Below are positions 11,387 through 23,100 of a stretch of 64,000 nt of DNA, piece after piece. Under the pieces are notes generated by a model, which saw nothing but the letters and a program-made list of their open reading frames with translations, was not told the DNA's origin and did not search any database. This DNA is from Chondrosia reniformis (taxonomy: Eukaryota; Porifera; Demospongiae; Chondrillida; Chondrillidae), in assembly GCA_947172415.1 (NCBI GenBank), contig OX359191.1:7673130-7737129 (forward strand), in the 5' to 3' direction. Within the stretch, counting starts at the first letter, position 1. Each line of letters starts with the position of its first letter. A program made the translations under genes and the position numbers.

Positions 11387-13243
11387 TTGAATATAAATGC
11401 TTATCTTGTATATTTGTACTATATTTATATCTCGTAAATGTTTTCTTGTATATAACGAGGATGTAGGTTTTTTCCAGTTCAATTTTTATATGTTTGCTTA
11501 TAAATACACATTCAACTGTGCATGGTTAATTTTAACTTGCAATTGAGTATCAAAGTGATAATAAAATCAATAAAATAAATTGTACAATGTACCTTTACAA
11601 GTTCTTACAAGGCAAACAATCCTACACACATACATAGGTGGTAGAACTAGATTTAAGTTAAACAGCATATTGGTACATGCATGCAGCATGCAGTTAAGAG
11701 AGCAGTTGCAATTAATTTTGACATATTATATGCATTGATATAATAGGCGTCGCGCACGCTTTACTGAATTGAAAGCTGTTTTCCTGAGCTCGAGACCTCG
11801 GTTTAGGATAAGACAAAAAAGTGACGTCACTTCAGAACGATACTACAACAGGGTCCGCGCTTATTGCGCCAAAGCCCGGCTACCCCGCCAAATTTTCCTA
11901 TAAGAGACCAAACGAAGGAATTTTCAATCGTCGGCCTACGGGCCATCAACTCTGGAGGTCTATGCTTGCATAGATCGATGCGAAAACCGTGGTAGGAGCA
12001 CGACCATGGTACCATGCGACAAAGGGTCATCGGTGTTCGTATAGTGGGGTGGTCTCTCTACCTATGGGTTAGTGCCTGGAGATGTATCTCACTATTAATC
12101 CTGCTTGTGTGTTAAATTGGCACTTGCGGATTCTTGCTATACGACCCGTACCTGGAGGAGCGTGGGTCCAGTGCCACTACGTAGTCGGTCAGGAACCCCT
12201 GTTGTAGGCTGCAGCTTCAGGTTGGTGCATGTGGAAAGTATTCAGTTTTTGTATATTCAGTTTTTTCATGTATTTTCAATTCTTTTCTTGTAGTTCATTG
12301 AACTGATGGGTCCCTACTCTAAAGCGCCTGGCCGATCCCAATGAGCTAAAGTCTGTGTACAGTGTTCCCAAGCTACGTTGTGTGCACAAGATGATTCTCA
12401 TTGGTGGGAGTTTGTGGTCCGCCAGGGTCGGGCTTGTTTTGTTCGTAGCGTGGCAGGGCAAGTCTAGTAACTGGTCATAGGTCGGTCAGGTACGCCGGAC
12501 TGTTCCCGTGCAACTTCTCTTACGACGCAAGTAGTGGAAGTGTCAAACAGAGTTGAAAACAGTTTTTGGGGCACGAAGTACTTCTACCTCCTCGTGGTGT
12601 GCCCTGGGGTCAACTTTACACTCAGTAAAGTGATGCAAAAAGAAGTACAGTAACTAGCAACAATCCAGTAACCACTCAAGAGAGAAGAAACAAAGCTCAG
12701 AAATGGTCTTTTTACAACCATAAAGAACTAATTTAAGAACTATATGTTGTTTAAATATTTTTCATTCTTTATAAGTAGCTGTGTATATGTATATTTAAGA
12801 ATTGTCAAACAAAAATGATCGATTATTTAGATACAATCTCGGTGTTATCGATAATAATATGAGGTTGGTAGCTATATAGAAAGATCTGTTAAAGTACAAT
12901 TCTCTTGGTATACTTGATATGCAAATAATTTTCAAGAGTATACTGAATGCTTATATAAATGGATGCATTTAATAGGCTGTACTTGGAGTATGTATATTAA
13001 ACCAAATCATTCACATGGCAATGTGCCATCTTGTAATATGCAGATTTGTGGGTTATACGTCATCCAATGCCCCACCTCTTTCCCTAGTTCTGCTCTGAGA
13101 CAAAAGATAAAGAGAGTGATAATTTCGCTTAGAAAGTGGTCTCTGTACAAGGTAAATATTTGTAGGCTATATCTGTTTTATCAGAATTAGTTCACGAAAG
13201 ACTGTTTCTACTTGTATGTAGGATCTGTTTGAGTCTGCCTTAT
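11387..13243. other. Intergenic region with an anonymous CpG-containing block (about 11740-12640)
   Basis: The first 300 bp carry polyadenylation-like AATAAA motifs for the Rab gene. From about 11740 to 12640 base composition changes abruptly: CpG-containing, higher GC, with a palindromic CRE-like tgacgtca at 11822-11829. No frame is recognisable as a known protein and I saw no structural RNA. The last 600 bp are AT-rich again. A splice-acceptor-like tgtatgtag ends about 20 bp before the TRIM-NHL start, so this block could hold its promoter and a noncoding first exon. Confidence 0.5.
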
Positions 13244-15529
13244 ATGGCGAGCCTCCCACTCAAGAAGAAACAGAATTCTGTTACCAAGAATTCGGTCCTC
13301 GCTTGCTGTAGCTGCAAAAAGTCGCCAAGGGAACCCTTTCTGATGGGTTGCCTACATTCTGTGTGTAGGGAATGTATAAATGATATTAAAGTAGGTGATC
13401 GTCTCAAGTGTCCATTGTGTGGCGATGTGTCCACATCCCCTCCTCGTACCGAGAACCAGTCGCGGGGGTTTTGCCATCCTATACGGAACCGCTGTTTTGC
13501 TGTGCCAAACGCCCCGCTAGAGCGTCATTTAGCTACTCAAGAACGCGTAGCAAAACTACGTAGCGGAGAAGAGATTGGCTGCACCAACAAGGGCTGCCGC
13601 AGCGCGCAACCTGCTATAGTGTTCTGCAAGGCTTGTAAGGAGTTTTATTGTGCCATCTGCCAACAAGGACACCAGATCTTTGTCCATAGGCTGGAAGGCG
13701 ACCACTCTGAGATTGCATTGAACAAGCTCTATCTGATGATGGATAATGAGCTCCTTGACCTTTTGAGTCCCAGGCCTAATCCTGGTACATGTTCAGAACA
13801 CAGGGGAAAACCCTTGGAATATTACTGTGAGGTCTGCGAAACACTTCTTTGTCAGGTCTGTTACACAGAGGTGGATAACCCACATCGATGTCGATATCTT
13901 GAGCAATCAGTAGATCCTCGGCGTAAATCCATTCAGGTAGCAGGCAAAGTCATGGACTATTGGAAGGCACAGTATCAGAGAGGATTGGAGGAGAATGACA
14001 ATGTTAAAGTAGTTGCTGAACAGTCCAATGATTATGCCCAGCAAGAAGTTATATATGCCTTCAAGCAACTTCAAGATGCCCTGGATGAGAGAAAGTATGC
14101 CTTGTTAGAGAAGATAACAGCTACTAACAACCTCAAAATGAAAGAGTTTACTCTGAAAAATGATCACTATATAGCATCAATAGATTCTCTTTCCGAGAAG
14201 CAGGTCGCCATAAATGTATTTGGTTGCCAAGCTGGAAGCCACGAGCTGCTACAGGGTCAGCCTTTGATAGTCAAGGCTGAACAGCGAACCACAGCCAGAT
14301 GTCGCAGCGAGACTATCCATCCAACCATTTCTCCTCGTGTTACCTTTGATCGCCAAAATGAGGCTGCCCTACTCTCAGCTATAAGGCGGTTTGGTCACGT
14401 TGGAGACGGAGCTTGTGCTGAAAATTGCAGTTTGAAGGAACAGACTCAAGATATACTTCACAATGGAATTGGTCCGGTCGTGCTTAGCCTCAGTGTTATG
14501 GACAGTGGACAGTGCCCCTGCAACAGAGGAGGTGAAGATGTTAAGGCATTCCTTCGACCTGCTCAGCCCGTACCTGGTCCAGCCATCAGAGGGAAGGTTG
14601 AGGATCACAATGATGGAAGTTACAAGATCACATTTGATGCCACATACCCCGGTGAATGTAACTTGTACTTGTTGGTTAGTAACAGGCATGCTCATGGGAG
14701 CCCTATTCTTGTGAAACCACAGGATGTCAGAGCTTTGGGGAAGAGTAAAGGGTTTTTGAAATTCCCAGAAGAACTAAAGTGGCCTTTTGGCATCCTTGTT
14801 GCTCCAGATGGTTTCATGTTTGTTAGTGATAATACGCTTGGGAGAATCTACATGTTTGATGCTAATGAAATACACATACGGACCTTTGGAGAAAAGGGAG
14901 AAAAGGCCGGTCAACTCCTTAATCCTCGAAGCATGGAGGTCAGTGGTATGGGGGAACTCTTTGTTGCTAGCAATAATGGAGTAGATGTCTTTAGTGTGGT
15001 AGATGGTTCTTTTGTAAGAAGATTTGGCTATCGCGAGCTGAATGCCCCTTATGCAATCAAAATTCACCAAAAAATGCAAGTCATTTTTATAACCGACACT
15101 AACAACCATTGCATTAGGGTCTATAGCATGGCCGGGAAATTTAAGCGGAAGATTGGCAGTAAAGGCAGTAGTCCGGGACAGTTCTTTTATCCCACTGGTC
15201 TGTTAATTTTGCCCAACGATCTCTTATGTGTGAGTGACAACTGCAACGACAGGATTCAAATTCTTACTATGCACGGGAATTTTGTCAAGCAGTTTGGAAA
15301 AGGATTGCTTAACAAGCCAAACAGTCTGCTTCGAACCAAGGATGGCAACATCTTGGTGGCTGACAGTGCAGGACATTGTATAAGGGCCTTTGATGAAGAG
15401 GGTAACCTTATTCACACCTTTGGCCGACTTGGTGAACATCCCGGAGAAGTTACTGATCCACATGGACTGGCTTTTAATCGATATGGCAAACTGTTTGTCA
15501 CAGAGTGTGAGAGAGTGCAGATATTTTAG
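13244..15529 (+). CDS. TRIM-NHL protein (RING, two B-boxes, coiled coil, filamin, NHL repeats)
   Basis: Likely RING E3 ubiquitin ligase and/or RNA-binding regulator of the TRIM2/3/71-like class, cytoplasmic. A single open exon of 761 codons. Domains: RING at about residues 21-60 (CCSC...CLHSVC..C...CPLCG); B-box 1 at about 113-155; B-box 2 at about 183-217 (CSEHRGKPLEYYCEVC); helical coiled-coil region to about 310; filamin/ABP280 domain at about 440-500 (the GSYKITFDATYPGECNL region); then about six NHL blades to the end, each with an F-x-x-P-x-G/L and VSDN or ADS-like pattern. The protein stops within the last blade (ECERVQIF), normal for a propeller closed by its first strand. The first ATG in the open frame is 13244. 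Being intronless among intron-rich neighbours suggests retroposition or a lineage-specific single-exon TRIM. Exact orthologue not assigned. Confidence 0.92.
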   Translation: MASLPLKKKQNSVTKNSVLACCSCKKSPREPFLMGCLHSVCRECINDIKVGDRLKCPLCGDVSTSPPRTENQSRGFCHPIRNRCFAVPNAPLERHLATQERVAKLRSGEEIGCTNKGCRSAQPAIVFCKACKEFYCAICQQGHQIFVHRLEGDHSEIALNKLYLMMDNELLDLLSPRPNPGTCSEHRGKPLEYYCEVCETLLCQVCYTEVDNPHRCRYLEQSVDPRRKSIQVAGKVMDYWKAQYQRGLEENDNVKVVAEQSNDYAQQEVIYAFKQLQDALDERKYALLEKITATNNLKMKEFTLKNDHYIASIDSLSEKQVAINVFGCQAGSHELLQGQPLIVKAEQRTTARCRSETIHPTISPRVTFDRQNEAALLSAIRRFGHVGDGACAENCSLKEQTQDILHNGIGPVVLSLSVMDSGQCPCNRGGEDVKAFLRPAQPVPGPAIRGKVEDHNDGSYKITFDATYPGECNLYLLVSNRHAHGSPILVKPQDVRALGKSKGFLKFPEELKWPFGILVAPDGFMFVSDNTLGRIYMFDANEIHIRTFGEKGEKAGQLLNPRSMEVSGMGELFVASNNGVDVFSVVDGSFVRRFGYRELNAPYAIKIHQKMQVIFITDTNNHCIRVYSMAGKFKRKIGSKGSSPGQFFYPTGLLILPNDLLCVSDNCNDRIQILTMHGNFVKQFGKGLLNKPNSLLRTKDGNILVADSAGHCIRAFDEEGNLIHTFGRLGEHPGEVTDPHGLAFNRYGKLFVTECERVQIF

Positions 15530-16067
15530 TTACTGAACCAGTGCATCACTTCAAGAGTAACATAATATACTCTAACTTTAACAAATAAAATTAATGTTAG
15601 TGTTCTAACTCCTTAAAATTTTTGGATGCCATTTTTGTTTAAACTGTATTAAAGATATACAAATGTATTTAGTATAATTTGCAGTATGTTTTGCAATAAA
15701 ATGTGTATCTTCATCCAAAGCTCTCCAGGTTCAGTTCCCTAAAGGATTTCTTACAGATGGCATGGTGTATTAGGAAGGGTCAAGTATATAGCATTATAGT
15801 GCAATGGCATGAAAATATCACTCATTCTACATATTAAGAGTTAAAAATTACAGTATTGCTTATCCTACTGTGCTATGTTTACAATATAGTATACAAAAGA
15901 ATTCACATTCATTCAAGTGGATTTACAAAAAGTAATATTGAGGATAAAATGTGCAATGGTGATATTTACTTCTGTGCTATAAGTATATGTGAAATGTGCT
16001 ATATGAGGTTTGTTATTCAATGTTTGATAATGATTAAATGATGAATCTGTTCTGTACTACGTATATA
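15530..16067. other. Convergent 3' intergenic region
   Basis: AT-rich space between the TRIM-NHL stop and the SLC25A11 stop. AATAAA-type signals lie near 15585 and 15695 on the + strand. A partial dispersed repeat (family 2) sits at 15710-15766. Nothing else recognisable. Confidence 0.6.
15710..15766 (-). repeat. Dispersed repeat family 2, copy 2 (partial)
   Basis: On the minus strand this reads ccatgccatctgtaag, then tagggaactgaacctgg and agctttggatg. The blocks occur in the same order in the copies near 5.9, 22.5 and 37.1 kb. Confidence 0.55.
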
Positions 16068-19000
16068 TTACATGATATTTTTGATGTAAAAAGCTTTCAT
16101 TTGTTCCAAGAATATGAATGTAAGGACGGTGTGCAGCCCTATCCGAGGGTAATAGGGTGTGAATCCCTTCCACAGGCTGAAGAAACCTTCATTCCTAACC
16201 ACCTTGATTAGAACATCCTACAGACACATGTACAGTACCCATTTGTATTAGGATAACACTCATACATATACAATTGCAATGGAAAACATACAATACCACA
16301 TATTAATTTGGACTGAATTTTGAATGAAGACATGAATAATGGAGTATGAGGGTGGCATATTGGCTGTGTGTGTGCTATAACCAGGATGAACTTTGGATCT
16401 GCCATTTAAAGTCATTGTGGCTATGCGTGACTACAGCATGAAAAGTGCCTGATATTTTGGATACATTGATGTGACTGCATTATTATGTTTCAATTAAAGT
16501 CAGGTCAATCTCCTATCTCTCAAGCCTTAGTTTAACCTGTCACCTCAGAAGACTAGTAAAGTCTTTGGGTTATCAAAGTGTTATGGGAGAAGTATTATGA
16601 AGTATTATGACTATATGTAAAGGGATTCTTAAGTAATTAATTTATGGATTATGTATGTAACTAATGTGGAGAGGTCTTAGGAGCAGGAACAAAGTGTTCT
16701 TGTACTCTTTATAATCATCTTACCAGTGTTCCCTTGTACTCTGGCTTTCCATCAATCATTTTCATGTTTTGTATTCTTGTCTTTGCTATATCTACTGGCA
16801 GTGAAGCCACAGTAGTGATAAAGCCGCTAATCATGCTAGCAGTAAAGTGGCACTTTATGTTATCCTCAAAATGGTCTATAGAATGCATAAATGTGATATA
16901 AATTGGTGGATGGGTGGATGGATGGATGGATGGATGGATGGATGGATGGATGGATGGATGGATGGATGGATGGATGGATGGATGGATGGATGGATGGATG
17001 GATGGATGAATGAATGGATGGATACAGTAGTGATCCAGAAGTCATGACATTTGTACCTGATGCCAGTAACATCTGTTTGGCTTGTGAATAAGATGCAAGT
17101 TGTGCTGCGTTCACTACCATAGCTCTGACTGCAGTTGGACCGCAACCCTGTACAATAATTATACAAGTAACTACATATATATATCCAGCACATACACACA
17201 TATAATAATCTTAGAACATCTCTTCATTCATGGTGAAGTTCTTGCATTACTTTGCCTATTAGGAACTAGGCAACTAACGCTCACATACTACGTACATAGG
17301 CCTAAATACATAGAATTATTATCCTTACCCTCCAGAGAGTGAATAGTCCTTCCTCCCTTGTGATCCTCGCAAGTGCATTAAATACATTGGAGTACCCTCT
17401 CCTCAGCTCAACAGGTAATCTACAGATGTACAGATGTTCATTTTATGCATAAATACGTACATTATGTATGATTTGTGTCTGAGAATGTGTGCAAGACATT
17501 ATGAAGTGCTGTGTTTGGCGTCATTATGGGCTGTATGATCACATACCTTCCATCTGCTGTCATTCTAACAAGGGCTACTTCAGCTGGTGTTCCTATGAAG
17601 GCTCCTGAGGCCCCAGCTGTCATACCTGGGGGAGAGACAGGGGCAGGCAGGGGGTAAGGCAAGAGATCATACAGTAGGAGCTTATACAAGGTAGAGCAGC
17701 ATATAATGTGTTTAGTTCAACGACTGCTTACCAATGGCAATCTTGGTAATAAAGTTTGGAGGTGTCCCAGTGGCACTGGAAAGGGAGGGAGGGTTGGAAC
17801 TAGTCAAACAATATTTGAGTACAGGCAGAGGGAGAGTAGAGGGAGGGGAGAGAGGAGAGAGGAGAGAGGGCAGGAGGGAGGGGAGAGAGGAGAGAGGGCA
17901 GGAGGGAGGGGAGAGAGGAGAGAGGGCAGGAGGGAGGCGAGAGAGGAGAGAGGGCAGGAGGGAGGGGAGAGAGGAGAGAGGGCAGGAGGGAGGGGAGAGA
18001 GGAGAGAGGGCAGGAGGGAGGGGAGAGGGGAGAGAGGGCAGGAGGGAGGGGAGAGGGGAGAGGGAAGGAGGGAGGGGAGAGGGGAGAGGGCAGGAGAAAG
18101 GAAAGAGAGGGCAGGAGGGAGGGGAGAGGGGAGAGAGGGCAGGAGGGAGGGGAGAGGAGAGAGGGCAGGAGGGAGGGGAGAGGGGAGAGAGCAGGAGAAA
18201 GGAAAGAGAGGGCAGGAGGGAGCACAAAGGGATGAACAGTAGCCATACCTGGAGACTGCATCAAACAGTGAGTTGTACACTCCTAGTCTAGCAGTGGTGT
18301 AAGTGGCTTGTCTTAAGAGTGCAGCTGATAACCTAGAAAGACAAACAATGGAGAGTCAGTTGCAAGCCATTTCATCTTAAATAAAAGCAAATCATTTATC
18401 TAGACACCAACACATTACATCTTAGTTGTGCTATAGCTGAGTGGGCAGCATAGGGTTATAGGTATGCATATACAAATACGATACATACGTATATACAAAT
18501 GCAGTAATACATCACATTAACACACTTAGTAGAGCAGACTTGCAGGACATTCCAGAGATATTTAAGACTTTACATGTACTTTAAGATTCTCATAACAAAC
18601 CCAAATACTATAGCAACAAGTGCTATTAGAAATATTTATGGGTAAACTCAGTGGCACAGATATTGAATGCCCCTGGTCTTAATAACAGTTTGGCGTTGCT
18701 CTATTATATTTCACCACCCCACCATATGGTAACCATCATGTTAATACATTATTTTTGCAGCAGGTTACATCAGCCTCAAACTTGAATATCTATTGCCCAA
18801 ACATGGCAACAACTGACAGCTCTTATTATATCAGGAAATTTATGTAGGTATATTAAGTCAGCAAATCCTGTGACCTCTTCAAGCAAAGGTTCAAAGTGCA
18901 ATCACCCTGAATTGTCCAGTATAGTAGAGGACACAATCTTGTTGCTTTCTATATGCACTCACCCGGTATACACCGCGAGCACTCCTTCGTTCCGCATCAC

Positions 19001-19537
19001 TCCGAACATGGTCCCAAGAGTTCCAGCTCTGGTCGCCTTGGCGCCCTCACCCGCCAACTGCATCCTCGTCTTTACCAAGTCCAAAGGCTGGACTATAGAG
19101 GTCGAGCACATCCTACGAGAAGGCGGCAGCCAATGCATAATGTCATTTGAAAAGGTCGCGGTTGCGCAGCTTCAATGTAAACTAAATCTTGTGACTGTGA
19201 AATGCTACACTTATTGAATTACCAAATATAATTCAGTTGACACGCAAACCACGTCTTCTATATACACAACATTACAGTACCCTCAACAAGACTGCGACAC
19301 ACAGAAACACGTCCAAACATACCCGGACAGGCCTCCCAGAAGGAAATTGATTCTCTTTGGTATTTGTGCCTTGGTTTTAGTGTCCTTTGACTTTTCCTCG
19401 CGCCTGCACAATTACATCAAAGGTGAACCAGAGCTAAGTTATATTCTCTGTAGACCGTATTACAGTTCGTACCTTTCTAGAGCGACGGTCGTCCGTTCCG
19501 ACATTGGGCGCTGTTCCTGTAAAGCTGTTTCAGTCAT
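16068..19537 (-). CDS. SLC25A11: Mitochondrial 2-oxoglutarate/malate carrier
   Basis: Inner-membrane antiporter of the malate-aspartate shuttle. Ten exons: 19473-19537, 19323-19403, 18963-19112, 18249-18332, 17732-17775, 17547-17625, 17329-17419, 17057-17147, 16724-16875 and 16068-16217. They join in phase to 328 residues. The three carrier signatures are visible as [19 protein letters not shown] and LPVDIAKTR. Family-diagnostic stretches match the vertebrate protein closely: [31 protein letters not shown] and [11 protein letters not shown]. The N-terminus is about 15 residues longer than human and charged; it comes from two small first exons ending in the matrix-side helix FLLGGLSG. Start taken at the ATG at 19537, first in the open frame of exon 1. 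Two introns hold expanded repeats (16909-17010 and 17822-18220). Confidence 0.95.
16909..17010. repeat. (GGAT)n microsatellite, about 25 units
   Basis: Nearly perfect atgg tetranucleotide array between two SLC25A11 exons. It creates the Pro-Ser-Ile-His and Met-Asp-Gly-Trp pseudo-peptides in all frames. Nearly uninterrupted, hence probably polymorphic in length. Confidence 0.95.
17822..18220. repeat. Purine-only minisatellite (GA-rich), about 30-bp unit
   Basis: Around 400 bp of almost pure purines on the + strand, built of variants of gggcaggagggaggggagag followed by agga-rich bases. It lies in the SLC25A11 intron between the exons at 17732-17775 and 18249-18332. The strict strand asymmetry could form triplex or G-rich structures. 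Long reading frames here are artefacts. Confidence 0.93.
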
Positions 19538-20119
19538 ATTTTAGCTACAGGCCTATAGAGGCTAATTTATCTGGGACCTCGTCAATGCGACCAAAGACAA
19601 AGACTATCAACTGTTCGATGGATCTCCCGACTTTAATACCAACATTTATAGGCTACGTAATGTTACGTATAATCTCTGTACACCTTATACCAAGGTGTGC
19701 TGAAGGTGTGTCAGTGGTGTGAATGTAAACATTACAACCATACCACAGTCACCTGATTTCTCAAAAAGGGCGAAAGGTCACCCTGAAATCGGCTTCCTCG
19801 ACAATAATTGAACACTGTTGAACCAGTTTTATCCAAACTATATTTACTGATTACGCAAACTGGCATTATGTACGTTTGACCTCTAAGAAAACAGTGTCCT
19901 CAGTATCTTTAGCTATTGTAGTGGGACAACCACATGAAACCAATTAAAGATTGACAGAAGTCCAGTACTTGAGACTAACAGAACAATATATTTCTCCAAA
20001 TTGTAAATCTTACGGAAATGGAAACACAATTGTACACTAAAAACAGGTCACTTTGTATGACAAAGAAAAATGAAAATGTCGAGTTTTTATTCCAAACTTG
20101 TTCATTTGAAGTGGATATA
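19538..20119. other. Spacer between SLC25A11 start and SPEN stop (both minus strand)
   Basis: Holds the SLC25A11 promoter/5' UTR side (about 19538-19740) and the presumed 3' UTR of SPEN. No coding exon or structured RNA recognised. Confidence 0.55.
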
Positions 20120-23100
20120 TTATGGCTGAGCAATATTAGCAGCAACAACAATCATTAAATGGCCGCTATCAGATGCACTGTTGAGGAGATCTGGAGCAAC
20201 GCGGGACAAATGCTTTTGAGAGAATTCGCAAGGAGGAAATATATGCAAAACATAGCTCATCTATAAGACAAAAAAAAGCAAACAATGGAATGACTAGACA
20301 TCTCTTCAATGAAAATAAAATCACATACTGATCCAGTTGCCATATCAATGATTCCAGCGGCCTGCTTCTGCATCAAGTATGTAATAAATCCACTTTTGAG
20401 TGCTTGGGTCTGTAACTGCACATCATTTGGGTCTCTTCCACAAGGAAGAGCTAACAACAAACAGTGTTCATTCTGCAGCTAATGGACGGAGGAGATATTC
20501 AAGTAATGAATTTAGCATCTTTGATAAAGTACACTTGTCAAACACATCTTTGTACGTACTTCCATTCTTTTCTCCACTCCTTCTAATTGGTTTGGCACCA
20601 AACGCATTCTCTGCAATATTTTCAAGCCTGGAGGGGATTCCCCTTGAAGTGGCTGTGGGAGCGATTGCTTCGCAAGTTCTATATTACCTGGAAAGTGGTA
20701 TTAATAGGGCCGTGACTTACATAAACACACAATTGGTGAGGTATTACAACTAAACTTGTACAACACACAACATGAAAGTGAAAGCAGTCAAGTTCACTAA
20801 CCTGTGAGATAGTGTAACTGGACAGCTGCTGTTTCATTCTTCAGAGACAGATGTCCTTGCCACATGACTGGATAGCGACAGAGAAGCTCCAAAAGGGAGT
20901 TTGCTGTGGGATGCTTTGGTTGACCAGAGCTGGACTGCTGGAGTGAATCTAACTCTTCTCCTCTTCTATCCCCTGATACACCTACGTACACATAAAATTA
21001 AACATGGCTGACCTAAAATAATAAAAGGATGATAAACAGGTACGCACCTCCTTCTGGTCTCTCTGGACTACTGGGCAATGCAGCTGGTGCCATAGAAACA
21101 ACTGACTTGGCTAACCTGAAGCTGATTGGCTGTCTGGCTTGAGCTGCCTGCACAATTACAAATGATTACAAAGTATCTTTGTACACATGTGTATGTACTA
21201 ACAGAGTGTGTGCAAATATTACTTGTAACATGTTTACAAACCTTCTCTTCAGCCTCTGAGGGTGGGAGAGTAACTGGTTCTTGCTTTGAATTTGAAATCT
21301 GGGAGTGGCCCTCCTCAGGTGGCGGGGGTGTGGCTGAGGGTGTGCGTGGTGGTCTAGGGGGTGGAGGTGGGATGGGTGCAGCATCATTTCCATAGCGATG
21401 AGGGCTACTGCGATGGCTACCAGGACTGGGGGGCCTTGGAAGGGGAGGGGCTTTGCTTGGTCTGGAAGGTGACCTGGAACGAGCCTTTAAGGGAGATCTT
21501 GATCTAGCTCTACCATAGGGCCGGTCTCTTGGTCTCCTGGGTGACCAACGCCTTGGGGATCGTCTACTGTGCTGTGGTGATCTCTGTTTCCCTTGGTCCC
21601 TTGGGGGCGGAGATCTTGATCTGCTGTACCCTTTCCTCCATCTATCACGGTCAATTCGACTATTTCTAAAGTGTAATGGAAAGAATGTCTTCAGTCTCAC
21701 GTGCCATAAAAGAGATTAGAGAAGATGTTAAGTCTTTCAACTGATCACAGCAAGACAAATATTTATTACAAACTGTGTCAATCACCTCAGAAATGGGTTA
21801 CCGTTAATGTAAATATGTATGTACAACTGTGTGTGTATAACTTCCTTAATACTCTACAATATCATACAATATTATTATTAATTTAATAGTAATACATAAT
21901 ATAATAATAATAATATTATCCAGGCTAATGTCATTCAAAGCAAGACCTGTAGAAACCATACAATGCCCATTGATGACACAATACACAGGATATCTGCTAA
22001 TCCCAAATCAATCAAGAGAGGCCACAATTATGTAGGTGTAGTGGAGGTGTGTATGGACACTTGAGGTTTGGAATGCCCTAATCATCACATGACTTCCTAA
22101 AGGAATTCATACTTGAGGAAATAACTAAGATTTCTGGATCCCTGTTCATACACAAACACACAAATATGTCCTCGTCTGCAAATGAGAACAGGATGAGTGT
22201 TATGACTCTTAAGGCTTTCTCATAGCTGAAGAATGTGTACACAGGAAGACATATGCCACTATGATGGCATTGGTTGAGTTTAGTGTATACGTAGATATAA
22301 GGTGTGACTGTAGCTGTAAGATTTAGACATTTTGTAATTAGTCCCGAAACATAATAAAGATACAGTGTTATAAGTAACATGATACATATGAAAATGTATG
22401 AATGTGATGATGGGGGCAGAATTCCCAGAAATAGCTGTCTGGCCCAGTAGAAAAGAAGAGAAGAGAAGGAGAAAACTCTCGTATCCTCATCCCAAGCTCT
22501 CACTAGGTTTAGTTCCCAATATTTTACTCTAAAATAGATGTGGCATGGGATAGATTATTCATGACTAAATACAACACATGATAGAGAAGTGATAGCTAGA
22601 GGTGCAGGACACAAATCTCGTGGCTACCAAGTCATGCTAATCAATGGACCAGTCCACAAAGCCATTTGTTAAACTTTGATTATTTTTTGATTAAGTGTAT
22701 GTAATTATATTTTGTGATATCACTTTGACATCACATGCCAAATCACAGTCTACTTAGACATCACATGAAGACCTCTCCCTTGTTGCTCCCAGTGTATTCC
22801 AGCCATGCGATTGCTCGGACACCATCTATTACAAGGAACCCATTAAATATTTTTGCTCCTTACCAGACCTTGTGACTGTTAAGTGAATGTCTGAGTACAC
22901 TACCTCATACTGTACACTATTGGCTAGTGTATACAGCTACTACACACACTATAGCCATTACACATTCTACGTACATACACAATCTCTGACTCTCACAACA
23001 CCTAATATCAGTTCCCAAGAATTAATCCCACAAACCTTGGTACTGGTGGTGAGGTCCGTCTCCCTGGATACCGTTCTGGTGACCTGTAAAGAGGACCTGC

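Noticed and set aside
16847-17047. Met-Asp-Gly-Trp repeat protein
   Set aside because: Translation of the ggat tetranucleotide array between SLC25A11 exons.
17706-18291. Several long frames (150-185 codons) on both strands rich in Gly/Glu/Arg or Pro/Ser/Leu
   Set aside because: Translations of the purine minisatellite; no homology, and they lie inside a well-defined intron of SLC25A11.
18425-18465. tRNA-like A-box sequence (tagctgagtgggcagc)
   Set aside because: No B box, no anticodon stem and no acceptor pairing nearby.
20400-20753. 117-codon plus-strand frame with hydrophobic stretches
   Set aside because: Antisense to two SPOC exons of SPEN, which have unmistakable homology and correct splice phases.
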